64,000 bases of DNA from Methylocystaceae bacterium (GTDB lineage: Bacteria > Pseudomonadota > Alphaproteobacteria > Rhodospirillales > Terasakiellaceae). The DNA lies in assembly GCA_013373205.1 (NCBI GenBank), contig JABXIG010000015.1, positions 186,001 through 250,000 of the forward strand, read 5' to 3'. The notes beneath the pieces are model-generated. The model did not search any database and was not told the DNA's origin. It was given only the letters and a program-made list of their open reading frames with translations. Numbering within the stretch: the stretch's first letter is position 1; each line of letters begins with the position of its first letter. Positions 1 through 7,606 of the stretch are shown one piece after another. The position numbers and the translations under genes are program-made.

Positions 1-358
1 ACAAAAACTAAAGAAAGACGGAACAGGGCAAATTCCGGACCTGAAACTGACTGAAAACCCAGACATTTTGGCAACCATCAGCCAGCATCCGGACAAAAGA
101 CCCACTCTGGTGATCGGTTTTGCAGCAGAAACCGAACATGTTATTGAACATGCCCAAGCCAAGCGTGAGCGCAAAAAATGCGACTGGATCATCGCTAATG
201 ATGTGTCGCCCGCCACCAATACATTTGGCGGTGATGAAAATACAGTTCACCTGATTGCTAAAAATCAATGCGAGGCTTGGCCGAAACTTACAAAATCAGA
301 TGTTGCCAAACGTCTGGCACACTATATCGCAGACCAAATGAAAGAAGAACAAGCATGA
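1..358 (+). CDS. coaBC: Phosphopantothenoylcysteine decarboxylase / phosphopantothenate-cysteine ligase, C-terminal part
   Basis: Only the last ~118 residues are present; the reading frame is open from base 2 and the start lies upstream of the window. The piece belongs to the CoaB half, which joins 4'-phosphopantothenate to cysteine with CTP during coenzyme A synthesis. Visible family landmarks are the stretch reading [11 protein letters not shown], followed by [10 protein letters not shown] and the [11 protein letters not shown] segment typical of the CoaB nucleotide-binding C-terminus. The stop TGA (356-358) overlaps the ATG of dut in an ATGA, so the two are translationally coupled, an arrangement common in proteobacteria. 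Confidence 0.93.
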   Translation, partial: QKLKKDGTGQIPDLKLTENPDILATISQHPDKRPTLVIGFAAETEHVIEHAQAKRERKKCDWIIANDVSPATNTFGGDENTVHLIAKNQCEAWPKLTKSDVAKRLAHYIADQMKEEQA

Positions 359-813
359 GCAATGTAACAGTCAGTGTCGTCCAATTACCCCATGGCGCCG
401 ATCTTGACCTGCCCCATTACGCGACAGAACATGCCGCCGGGATGGATTTGATGGCCGCCATAGACGCCCCTGTCACCTTAAAAGTGGGGGAACGTGCAAT
501 CATCCCCACCGGATTAAGCATTGCTCTGCCCGTTGGATATGAAGCTCAGGTGCGGCCGCGTTCCGGCCTTGCGGCCAAACATGGCGTCACTATTGCCAAT
601 GCACCGGGGACTATTGATGCGGATTATCGCGGCGAAGTCGGGGTCATCTTAATCAATCTGGGACAGGAAGATTTTGTGATTGAACGTGCCATGCGCATCG
701 CCCAGATGGTCGTTGCCCCAGTAACAACGATCACATGGGATAAAACGGACAGCCTGCCTGATACTGCGCGGGGCAGCGGCGGATTTGGTTCTACGGGTAT
801 AAATAAAAAATAA
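355..813 (+). CDS. dut: Deoxyuridine 5'-triphosphate nucleotidohydrolase (dUTPase)
   Basis: Hydrolyses dUTP to dUMP and pyrophosphate, keeping uracil out of DNA and feeding dTMP synthesis. The 152-aa protein has the trimeric dUTPase motifs in order: GMDLMAA near the start, [11 protein letters not shown], the uracil-pocket motif [13 protein letters not shown], and the C-terminal Gly-rich [10 protein letters not shown] that closes over the phosphates. The ATG at 355 was chosen because it overlaps the coaBC stop (ATGA) and gives the usual family length; an upstream in-frame ATG at 268 would add 29 residues unlike the family. Confidence 0.96.
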   Translation: MSNVTVSVVQLPHGADLDLPHYATEHAAGMDLMAAIDAPVTLKVGERAIIPTGLSIALPVGYEAQVRPRSGLAAKHGVTIANAPGTIDADYRGEVGVILINLGQEDFVIERAMRIAQMVVAPVTTITWDKTDSLPDTARGSGGFGSTGINKK

Positions 814-848
814 ACTTAAAAGTTAAAGAAATAACGGGAAGAAACGAC

Positions 849-1304
849 ATGTTACGACTATCCAAGAAAATGCTTTTTGCGATCGAGGCCGTCCTCGACA
901 TCGCATATCACAGTGGCGGCCAACCCGTCCAAAGCCGCGAAATTACCCGCCGTCAGGGAATCCCGCGACGCTATCTGGAACAAGGTCTACAGCAATTGGT
1001 GCGCGAAGGTATTCTGGTTGGTGTCCGCGGACCACGCGGCGGTTACCGTCTGGCCCGTGAACGTCGCCGCATCACTGTCGGTGAAATTGTCCGCATTGTG
1101 CGCAAGATGGAAACAGCAGAGGACCCGCTCAACGATCCAGCCGGGTCTGAACTGGGTCACAAGGTCGTACGCCCCGTCTGGATGGAAATGCAGGAAAAAC
1201 TGATGTGCGAACTGGATAACGTCAGCATTGACGACCTCTGCACCCGCGCAAATGAAGCCGGACTGGTCAGCGAAGGCCGTCAAAACCTGGATTTCACCAT
1301 CTAA
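849..1304 (+). CDS. Rrf2-family transcriptional regulator (CymR-like)
   Basis: A 151-aa Rrf2 protein: N-terminal winged helix (LSKKMLFAIEAVLDIAYH, then the RYLEQGLQQL recognition region and the wing GVRGPRGGYRLA) and a helical dimerisation tail. The three clustered cysteines (about residues 92-106) that hold the Fe-S cluster in IscR are absent; only C120 and C131 are present. It therefore resembles the cluster-free CymR type, which in Bacillus senses O-acetylserine through CysK. Its position directly upstream of cysK supports control of cysteine synthesis. The cysteine-metabolism role is inferred from context. Confidence 0.88.
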   Translation: MLRLSKKMLFAIEAVLDIAYHSGGQPVQSREITRRQGIPRRYLEQGLQQLVREGILVGVRGPRGGYRLARERRRITVGEIVRIVRKMETAEDPLNDPAGSELGHKVVRPVWMEMQEKLMCELDNVSIDDLCTRANEAGLVSEGRQNLDFTI

Positions 1305-1310
1305 TTCACC

Positions 1311-1324
1311 ATACAACATTGTAT
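1311..1324. promoter_or_regulatory. Perfect inverted repeat between the rrf2 gene and cysK
   Basis: ATACAA-CA-TTGTAT, six-base arms, seven bases after the regulator stop. It is AT-rich and lacks a T-tract, so it is not a Rho-independent terminator. It could be an operator in the cysK promoter region. Confidence 0.4.
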
Positions 1325-1370
1325 TATTGTTAATTACATGCAATTTCCGCAACTTTAGGCGTATTGCATA

Positions 1371-1401
1371 TTGACAAGTTTTGTGTGGCACCCCATACAA
1401 A
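1371..1401 (+). promoter_or_regulatory. Candidate cysK promoter
   Basis: A consensus -35 TTGACA (1371-1376) is followed by a weak -10 (TACAAA, 1396-1401) at 19 bp spacing. It lies 58-88 bp ahead of the cysK ATG. The -10 is poorly defined, so the exact start is uncertain. Confidence 0.4.
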
Positions 1402-1403
1402 TA

Positions 1404-1419
1404 GGGAAGATATATTCCC
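1404..1419. promoter_or_regulatory. Near-perfect palindrome overlapping the cysK transcription start region
   Basis: GGGAAGAT/ATATTCCC matches its own complement at 7 of 8 positions per arm. It sits immediately downstream of the candidate -10, where a repressor would block initiation. Assignment to the adjacent Rrf2 protein is inference. Confidence 0.4.
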
Positions 1420-1458
1420 CAATTAACAAATAAATGACGTACATAAGAAAGAATCGAC

Positions 1459-2436
1459 ATGTCTGAACAATTTACAGCTCCTGCCCCTACGCGTGGTAAA
1501 ATCTACGACAGCATCATTGATACCATTGGCGCAACACCGTTGGTTAACCTCTCCGGCCTTGCCAAGGCCCATAACGTCAAAGCCAATATTCTAGGCAAAT
1601 GTGAATTCTTCAACCCGCTGGCTTCTGTGAAAGACCGCATCGGCTTTGCCATGATCGAAGCAGCTGAAAAAGCAGGCAAAATCAAAGAAGGGACGGTTCT
1701 TGTTGAACCGACATCCGGCAACACCGGGATTGCGCTGGCCTTTGTCTGTGCCTCGCGTGGCTATCGTTTAATCCTCACCATGCCGGAAAGCATGTCTAAG
1801 GAACGTCGCAAAATGCTTGCGCTTTTAGGGGCAGAACTGGAACTGACACCCGCTGCCAAAGGTATGTCCGGTGCGATCGCACGCGCTGAAGAACTAGTCA
1901 AGGAATTACCTGATGCCTTTATGCCGCAACAGTTTAAAAACGAAGCGAACCCCGCCATTCACACCCGCACGACAGCGCACGAAATCCTGACAGATACGGG
2001 CGGCGAAGTTGCAGCCTTCATCAGCGGTGTTGGTACAGGCGGAACCATCACCGGGGCAGGTGGTGCGTTAAAAGAACAACGCCCGGACATCAAAGTGATC
2101 GCCGTTGAACCGGAAGATAGCCCTGTCCTGTCCGGTGGCGTACCGGGCCCCCATAAAATTCAGGGCATTGGCGCCGGATTTGTCCCGGACATCCTGAACA
2201 CAGGTCTGATTGACGAAATTTTAAAAATCGGAAATGAAACCGCTTTTGCCACCTCGCGCGAAGTCGCAGCAACAGACGGCGTTCCGGTTGGGATCTCATC
2301 TGGTGCAGCTTTGGCCGCTGCTATTGAACTTGGACAGCGTGAAGAATATGCTGGCAAAAACATCGTTGTTATCTTGCCGTCCTTTGCAGAACGCTACCTG
2401 TCTACAGCCCTGTTTGACGGTGTGGTCAGCGAATAA
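1459..2436 (+). CDS. cysK: Cysteine synthase A (O-acetylserine sulfhydrylase)
   Basis: PLP enzyme making cysteine from O-acetylserine and sulfide. The 325-aa sequence has the PLP-lysine motif NPLASVKDRIG, the substrate loop EPTSGNTGIALA, the phosphate-binding glycine stretch GVGTGGTITG, and the C-terminal GISSGAALAAA. Length matches CysK rather than the shorter CysM. It follows an Rrf2 regulator gene and a promoter region with two palindromes, so cysteine-responsive repression is likely. A strong terminator follows, making this a monocistronic unit. Confidence 0.96.
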   Translation: MSEQFTAPAPTRGKIYDSIIDTIGATPLVNLSGLAKAHNVKANILGKCEFFNPLASVKDRIGFAMIEAAEKAGKIKEGTVLVEPTSGNTGIALAFVCASRGYRLILTMPESMSKERRKMLALLGAELELTPAAKGMSGAIARAEELVKELPDAFMPQQFKNEANPAIHTRTTAHEILTDTGGEVAAFISGVGTGGTITGAGGALKEQRPDIKVIAVEPEDSPVLSGGVPGPHKIQGIGAGFVPDILNTGLIDEILKIGNETAFATSREVAATDGVPVGISSGAALAAAIELGQREEYAGKNIVVILPSFAERYLSTALFDGVVSE

Positions 2437-2463
2437 GCTTTTTCGTAACTGACAAAGAAAAAA

Positions 2464-2501
2464 GGGGGGGGCGCAAGCTTATGTTTGCGCCCCCTCTTTT
2501 T
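2464..2501 (+). terminator. Rho-independent terminator of cysK
   Basis: Stem GGGGGCGCAA (2467-2476) with its complement at 2485-2494, 8-base loop, followed by CTCTTTTT. It is 30 bases after the cysK stop. Confidence 0.9.
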
Positions 2502-2625
2502 ATTTCGATCAAACGAAAACATTCCTCGCTCCAAGAGTTGAACAGAAATAACAGGCCCCCCTCTTGCATTACCTGCTAAACCTCGTCAAAATCTCCTCAA
2601 ATAAATAAATCTAAACAGGCCCCCC

Positions 2626-3420
2626 ATGACCTTTAATGAAGAACAGCTCAACCGTTACGCCCGTCATATCCTGCTGCCCGAAGTCGGTGGCATTGGACAG
2701 GAAAAACTACTGAAGGCAAAGGTTCTGGTCGTGGGTGCTGGTGGCTTGGGCGCCCCTGTTTTAATGTATCTGGCGGCCGCAGGTGTTGGCACCATTGGTC
2801 TGGTCGATGATGACCATGTGGACCTATCCAACCTGCAGCGCCAAATCATCCATAACACCAACAGCATTGACCACCCCAAAGTCGAAAGCGCCAAGGAACG
2901 ACTTCTGGCCATCAATCCTCATCTGGACATTATGACATATCAGACCCGCCTGAACGCCAAAAATGTCATGGACATCATTCAGGATTATGACGTGATTGCC
3001 GATGGTACAGATAATTTCAACAGCCGATTCTTGCTTAATGATGCCTGTTATTTTGCCAAAAAAACGTTGGTATCTGCCGCGATCCTGCGTTTTGATGGGC
3101 AGTTATCGACCTATAAAGCCCACGAAGACGGCGATGACAAGCCCTGCTATCGCTGCATCTTTCGCGAACCACCTCCCGAAGGGCAGGTCCCGACCTGTTC
3201 ACAGGCCGGGGTATTGGGTGCCATTTGCGGTACCATGGGGTCTTTACAGGCCACAGAGATCTTAAAAGAAATTATGAATATTGGACAATCCATGTCCGGA
3301 ACACTTATGATATACGATGCGCTGCATAATGAATTTCGCAACGTAAAAGTTAAACGTGATAGTGGATGTCCATTATGTGGTACCCGTCCGACCATCACAG
3401 ATCTTTCTATTTATCAATAA
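2626..3420 (+). CDS. moeB: HesA/MoeB/ThiF-family sulfur-carrier adenylyltransferase (MoeB-like)
   Basis: E1-like enzyme that adenylates the C-terminal glycine of a small sulfur carrier (MoaD or ThiS). The 264-aa protein has the N-terminal helix NRYARHILLPEVGG, the Rossmann ATP site VVGAGGLGAPV, the DNLQRQ-like segment (SNLQRQIIH), the aspartate-containing DGTDNFNSR, two zinc CxxC pairs (CYRC and CPLC) and the TCSQAGVLG loop. It has no C-terminal rhodanese domain. MoeB and ThiF cannot be separated with certainty here; moaB is 7 kb away, and no thi genes are visible, so MoeB is preferred. Confidence 0.88.
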   Translation: MTFNEEQLNRYARHILLPEVGGIGQEKLLKAKVLVVGAGGLGAPVLMYLAAAGVGTIGLVDDDHVDLSNLQRQIIHNTNSIDHPKVESAKERLLAINPHLDIMTYQTRLNAKNVMDIIQDYDVIADGTDNFNSRFLLNDACYFAKKTLVSAAILRFDGQLSTYKAHEDGDDKPCYRCIFREPPPEGQVPTCSQAGVLGAICGTMGSLQATEILKEIMNIGQSMSGTLMIYDALHNEFRNVKVKRDSGCPLCGTRPTITDLSIYQ

Positions 3421-3431
3421 GGCAGGATGCG

Positions 3432-4235
3432 TTGCGTATTTTTCTGGTACTTACATTTCTCGTCTTTTCCTTGAACAGCCTTTGGGCAGCAGAACCTATT
3501 AAGTTGCGCGGAATCAAAGGAAATGATGATCGCATCCTCATTGAAAATTACCAATACCCCTGGAGTGCCATCGGTCGCATCAACAAGGAAAGCGGCGGAT
3601 TTTGTACCGGAACCCTGATTGCACCGAAGCTGGTTTTAACCGCGGCTCATTGTGTTTGGAACAAACGTCGTAAGGTCTGGCTGAAACCCCATACCATCCA
3701 TTTCCTCGCCGGATATCGACGCGGTAGCTTTATCGATCATGCCAAGGGAGTGAAATATCACCTCTCCCCCACCTATAACCCAAATAAGAGCAAAACCCTA
3801 AATGTCGCGGCCAAGGACTGGGTCTTTATCGAACTGGATAAAGATATGAGTAATCTGGTCGGCACCATGGCAGTTGCACCCATCGGCAAAAATGAATTTG
3901 TAAAACTGGTCGCGGCCAAAACCAATTTCATTCAGGCCGGATACAGTCAGGATAAATCCCATATCCTGAGCGTGAACAAAGACTGTCCGATGAAGTCTTA
4001 TAATAAAATGTTGAACATCGCTGTGCATACCTGTGATGCGGTTCATGGAGATTCAGGATCCCCGATTTTCTATAAAGACAAGGGCACTTACAAAGTCGGC
4101 TACATCCATGTCGCCACAACCAAAAAAGGCCAATCACAAGGGATTGCAGTGGCGGGGTCTGCCATTGTTAAGCACTTAAAAAAATTAGGCTACTGGAAAC
4201 AAGCCCAAACCGCCCAAGCCCCGAAAAAATCTTAA
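3432..4235 (+). CDS. Secreted trypsin-like serine protease
   Basis: A 267-aa exported protease of the chymotrypsin/trypsin fold. A hydrophobic signal peptide (RIFLVLTFLVFSLNSLWA) precedes the mature domain. The triad is visible: His in LTAAHCVW, Asp in AAKDWVFIEL and Ser in HGDSGSPIF. I chose TTG at 3432 because it places the signal peptide at the N-terminus and has an AAGGCAGGA ribosome site just upstream. The longer frame from 3366 would run inside the moeB end and put a polar stretch ahead of the signal. Substrate is unknown. It is convergent with the exporter gene and overlaps it by 4 bases. Confidence 0.85.
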   Translation: MRIFLVLTFLVFSLNSLWAAEPIKLRGIKGNDDRILIENYQYPWSAIGRINKESGGFCTGTLIAPKLVLTAAHCVWNKRRKVWLKPHTIHFLAGYRRGSFIDHAKGVKYHLSPTYNPNKSKTLNVAAKDWVFIELDKDMSNLVGTMAVAPIGKNEFVKLVAAKTNFIQAGYSQDKSHILSVNKDCPMKSYNKMLNIAVHTCDAVHGDSGSPIFYKDKGTYKVGYIHVATTKKGQSQGIAVAGSAIVKHLKKLGYWKQAQTAQAPKKS

Positions 4236-5419
4236 TCCGCTTTACGGCGAATAATCAGAGCATAAGTCAAAAAGGCACCTGCGCCCATCAATGCAATCGC
4301 CACTGTCATGGGACGGGCCGTTCCATCGTGCATCATCCCCACACCCGCACCAATAATGGCAGCAATGGCCATCTGAATGAACCCCATTAAGGCAGAAGCT
4401 GCCCCAGCCATTTTGGGGAAAGGGCCGATAGCACCTGCCATGGAGTTCGGCATCACGACCCCGACACTGATCATAAAGACAAACATGGGCGCAACCACAC
4501 TTGCCACATGCCCCGGGACCGCCCAAACAACACCGAATAACAAGCACCCACCCAAAATGGACAAGAAACTTCCATATCGCAACATGGTTTCGCTGCCAAA
4601 TTTACGTGAATACCGTCCGGCGATTAACGTTCCTGTGATATAGCCACAGACCACAATCCCAAAACAGACGCCATAAAGGTTCGGCTCTAAGCCAAACACA
4701 TCAATAAAGACAAAGGAGGAACCCGAGATAAATGCAAACAAGCCGGAAAAAACACAACTATTCAACAGCACATAGCCCATAAAACCGCGATGTTTTAATA
4801 AAGCCGCATAATTACCCGCAAGTTTGCCCGGCTGCATGGCATAAGGGTTGATATGACTATTGGTTTCCTGAATCAAAACACCAACTAGGCCGACCAGCAC
4901 AAAAGCAAAGACAGCCAGAAAAACAAAACTTGCCTGCCAACCAAACCAGACTTGCAGATATCCCCCAAACAAAGGGGCAAAAGCCGGGGCCAGCGCCATG
5001 GCAGACCCCATATAGGCCAGAACTTGTGCGGCCCGTTCCTGTCCATAAACATCACGCACAATAGCGCGACCTAATACAGGACCACTACAGGCTCCAAACG
5101 CTTGAAAGAAGCGCGAAATGATCAGCATTTCGATTGTTTGGGATAAAAAACAGGCAACACTTGCAAACCCATAAATGGTAATCCCGAACAAAAGAATAGG
5201 GCGTCGCCCAAATCGATCAGATAGCGGCCCATACAATAATTGTGAAACAGCAAACCCGGCCAAAAAGATACTTAAGGTCAGTTGAACATCTGAAACACTC
5301 GCGCCAAATTCCTTCTTCATAGCTGGGAGAGAAGGAAGATACATATCCGTTGATAACGGACCAAAAGCTACAAGAGCGGTCAAGATAACAGTAAAGAATA
5401 AGCTGCCGGGGCGTAACAT
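4232..5419 (-). CDS. Bcr/CflA-type multidrug efflux MFS transporter
   Basis: A 395-aa 12-helix major facilitator of the DHA1 Bcr/CflA subfamily, exporting drugs such as bicyclomycin or sulfonamides in characterised relatives. Family marks are FGPLSTDMYLPSLPAM in the first loop, the MFS motif GPLSDRFGRRPILL between helices 2 and 3, and RFFQAFGACSGPVLGRAIVRD in helix 4-5. The ATG at 5419 is preferred because a GGTGGA ribosome site precedes it and MLRPGSLFFTVIL matches the normal N-terminus; an upstream ATG at 5470 adds 17 polar residues. It appears to be transcribed alone. Substrate is not predictable. Confidence 0.9.
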   Translation of the reverse strand: MLRPGSLFFTVILTALVAFGPLSTDMYLPSLPAMKKEFGASVSDVQLTLSIFLAGFAVSQLLYGPLSDRFGRRPILLFGITIYGFASVACFLSQTIEMLIISRFFQAFGACSGPVLGRAIVRDVYGQERAAQVLAYMGSAMALAPAFAPLFGGYLQVWFGWQASFVFLAVFAFVLVGLVGVLIQETNSHINPYAMQPGKLAGNYAALLKHRGFMGYVLLNSCVFSGLFAFISGSSFVFIDVFGLEPNLYGVCFGIVVCGYITGTLIAGRYSRKFGSETMLRYGSFLSILGGCLLFGVVWAVPGHVASVVAPMFVFMISVGVVMPNSMAGAIGPFPKMAGAASALMGFIQMAIAAIIGAGVGMMHDGTARPMTVAIALMGAGAFLTYALIIRRKAD

Positions 5420-5498
5420 AGGTCCACCAGTTAGTTTCAAATGCAAGCTTATAAGCTGCCGTTCCTTCACTGTAAAGTCCCGGCATTTATAAATTTAC

Positions 5499-6527
5499 TT
5501 ATAAGGTGAGTTTTGTAATGCGGGCAGCAACAGCCTTGCCAGATGGGTCTTTCAAGGGAATAAGACCTTTTTCAGCAAGGTAACCTTCCTCACTGATCGT
5601 ATCAGGGCTTAGAAACTCATCGAGATACGCTTTAATACTGGGCAGGATATGAATATGTTCATCTTTGACATATAAAAACAGCGGACGCGCCAAAGGATAA
5701 ACCCCGTCCTGAATAGATTCAAAGCCAGGTTCCACACCATCAATACTGACAGCCGTAATCAAACTTGAACGACGCTCCAAGGCATTATACCCCATGATCC
5801 CAAGGGCATCAGGGTTACTGGTCAGACGACGAACGATCAAATCATCATCTTCCCCGGCTTCCACATAGACCCCGTCTTCACGCATTTCGCCACAAACGAT
5901 TTTGCGTTTTTCTGGTTCCATCTGTTCAATAACTTTTGTTCCTCGACAGCCTTTGTTCATCACCTCTTCAACAAAAACGTCACGAGTCCCTGAAGTCGGC
6001 GGCGGACCAAAGACCTGAATGGGGGTCGAAGGTAAGCGTGGATCAACATGGGACCAAAGCGTATGGGGGTTATCCACCAATTGACCATCAAACGGCAGAC
6101 GCTTAGCCAACGCGGTCCAGAGCTGACGGCGCGTCAGGTTAAAACCAGAACTTTTTCTGGATTTCGCCAGAATAATCCCATCCCAGCCGATCATGACTTC
6201 TGAAAATTCGCGCACTTTATGATCCGCGCAATTGCGGATTTCATTTACTTTCATCCGGCGTGAAGCGTTCACGATATCAGGAAATTCTGCCCCGACACCA
6301 CCGCAGAACAGCTTGATCCCGCCGCCAGAGCCCGTAGATTCTACAACAGGCGACCGATCGCCCGTTTTGCGATAATATTTTTCAGCCACAAAGGCTGCAA
6401 AAGGAAAAACCGTGGATGATCCAACAATGCGGATGGCATGGCGAAATTCATCATTGGCCTTAACCGAGTGAAAACCAGAAAATGTCATCAAGCCGATTAA
6501 AGCAAATAGACACGTTTTTAACATCAT
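5499..6527 (-). CDS. PstS-like periplasmic phosphate/oxyanion-binding protein
   Basis: A 342-aa substrate-binding protein with a signal peptide (hydrophobic residues 3-18, cleavage near VKAN). The phosphate-binding family motifs are present: VGSSTVFPFA near the N-terminus, ESTGSGGGIKLFCGG, and PPTSGTRDVFVEE. No pstCAB permease genes are nearby. It lies 15 bases after the HD-GYP regulator gene in the same direction, so it belongs to the sensor operon. That suggests it serves as a ligand-binding input or an output target rather than a transport subunit, though this is inference. A role in phosphate uptake is not excluded. Confidence 0.85.
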   Translation of the reverse strand: MMLKTCLFALIGLMTFSGFHSVKANDEFRHAIRIVGSSTVFPFAAFVAEKYYRKTGDRSPVVESTGSGGGIKLFCGGVGAEFPDIVNASRRMKVNEIRNCADHKVREFSEVMIGWDGIILAKSRKSSGFNLTRRQLWTALAKRLPFDGQLVDNPHTLWSHVDPRLPSTPIQVFGPPPTSGTRDVFVEEVMNKGCRGTKVIEQMEPEKRKIVCGEMREDGVYVEAGEDDDLIVRRLTSNPDALGIMGYNALERRSSLITAVSIDGVEPGFESIQDGVYPLARPLFLYVKDEHIHILPSIKAYLDEFLSPDTISEEGYLAEKGLIPLKDPSGKAVAARITKLTL

Positions 6528-6541
6528 AGGGGGTGGTATCC

Positions 6542-7606
6542 TTATTCTTCCTCGTCGGGATGCTGCTCGCGCAGGGCAACCACGTCCGGGATGATGGAAA
6601 TAAATAACTGAACCAAATCCGGATCAAAATGTGAACCGGCATTTTCTTCTAAAAACGACACAGCTTTTTCCAGCGGCCATGCTTCCTTATAAGGTCTTTC
6701 TGACGTCAATGCATCAAATACATCACAAATTGCCGCAATACGCCCTTCGACGGGAATATCCTTCCCCGACAATTTATCTGGATATCCGCTACCATCCCAC
6801 TTTTCATGATGTGTCGCCGCAATACTGCGTGCCATTTCCAACATCGGACTTTCAAATTCACCAATAATATCAACGCCAATTTCAACATGGGTTTCCATAA
6901 TCACGCGTTCTTCAGGCGTCAATCGACCTGGCTTTAACAAAATTCTATCCGGAATCCCAATTTTTCCCACATCATGCATGGGGCTGGCTTGCAAGATCAA
7001 TTCTGCAAATTCCCGATCAAGCCCGGCAGCGAGTGCCAAAAGTTTACAGCTTTTACTCATTCGCACCACATGGGCACCGGTTTCATTGTCGCGATATTCC
7101 CCGGCACGCCCCAGACGGCGTACCACCTCCAACTGGGTTTCGCGAATTTGCTGCGTTCGCTTAAAGACCTCATCTGCCAGCACATTGGCACGGCTGCGTT
7201 GCGACAGATAAAACACCCGTGTTTCCAACATATTATGAATACGTTGAAATACTTCCCAAGGCTGAAATGGCTTCGTCAAGAAATCCCGTGCACCGACACT
7301 TAAGGCACGTTGCCGGGTTTCCATATCGGTTTGTGCAGTCAGCACCAAAATGGGCAAGTAATCATCCGGCCCGATCACTTCTTTCAAGGCTTCCATGACC
7401 TCGATCCCATCCATGTGCGGCATACGGATATCAAGCAGGATCATATCTATATTTTCACTCACATAAAGTTCAACGACTTTGCGTGAATCCATGGTCGAGA
7501 AAATGTTGGTATAGCCTTCTTCTTCCAGCAATTGCTCCAACAACATCACATTGGCCGGCTTGTCATCGACAACAAGAATCTTTGATTGTTGAATCTCCGG
7601 TTTCAT
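6542..7606 (-). CDS. Response regulator with HD-GYP phosphodiesterase output
   Basis: RpfG-type regulator of 354 aa that should hydrolyse cyclic di-GMP when phosphorylated. Receiver domain, residues 8-125: acidic pair D14/D15, phospho-acceptor D59, T90 and K112 all present. A coiled-coil linker (about 135-165) leads to the HD-GYP domain with HD at 211-212 (MHDVGKIGIP), HHE at 266-268 and GYP at 274-276, so the catalytic set is complete. Its ATG follows the TAA of the kinase gene without a gap (TAAATG), implying coupled translation with the cognate hybrid kinase. The binding-protein gene follows in the same operon. Confidence 0.95.
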   Translation of the reverse strand: MKPEIQQSKILVVDDKPANVMLLEQLLEEEGYTNIFSTMDSRKVVELYVSENIDMILLDIRMPHMDGIEVMEALKEVIGPDDYLPILVLTAQTDMETRQRALSVGARDFLTKPFQPWEVFQRIHNMLETRVFYLSQRSRANVLADEVFKRTQQIRETQLEVVRRLGRAGEYRDNETGAHVVRMSKSCKLLALAAGLDREFAELILQASPMHDVGKIGIPDRILLKPGRLTPEERVIMETHVEIGVDIIGEFESPMLEMARSIAATHHEKWDGSGYPDKLSGKDIPVEGRIAAICDVFDALTSERPYKEAWPLEKAVSFLEENAGSHFDPDLVQLFISIIPDVVALREQHPDEEE

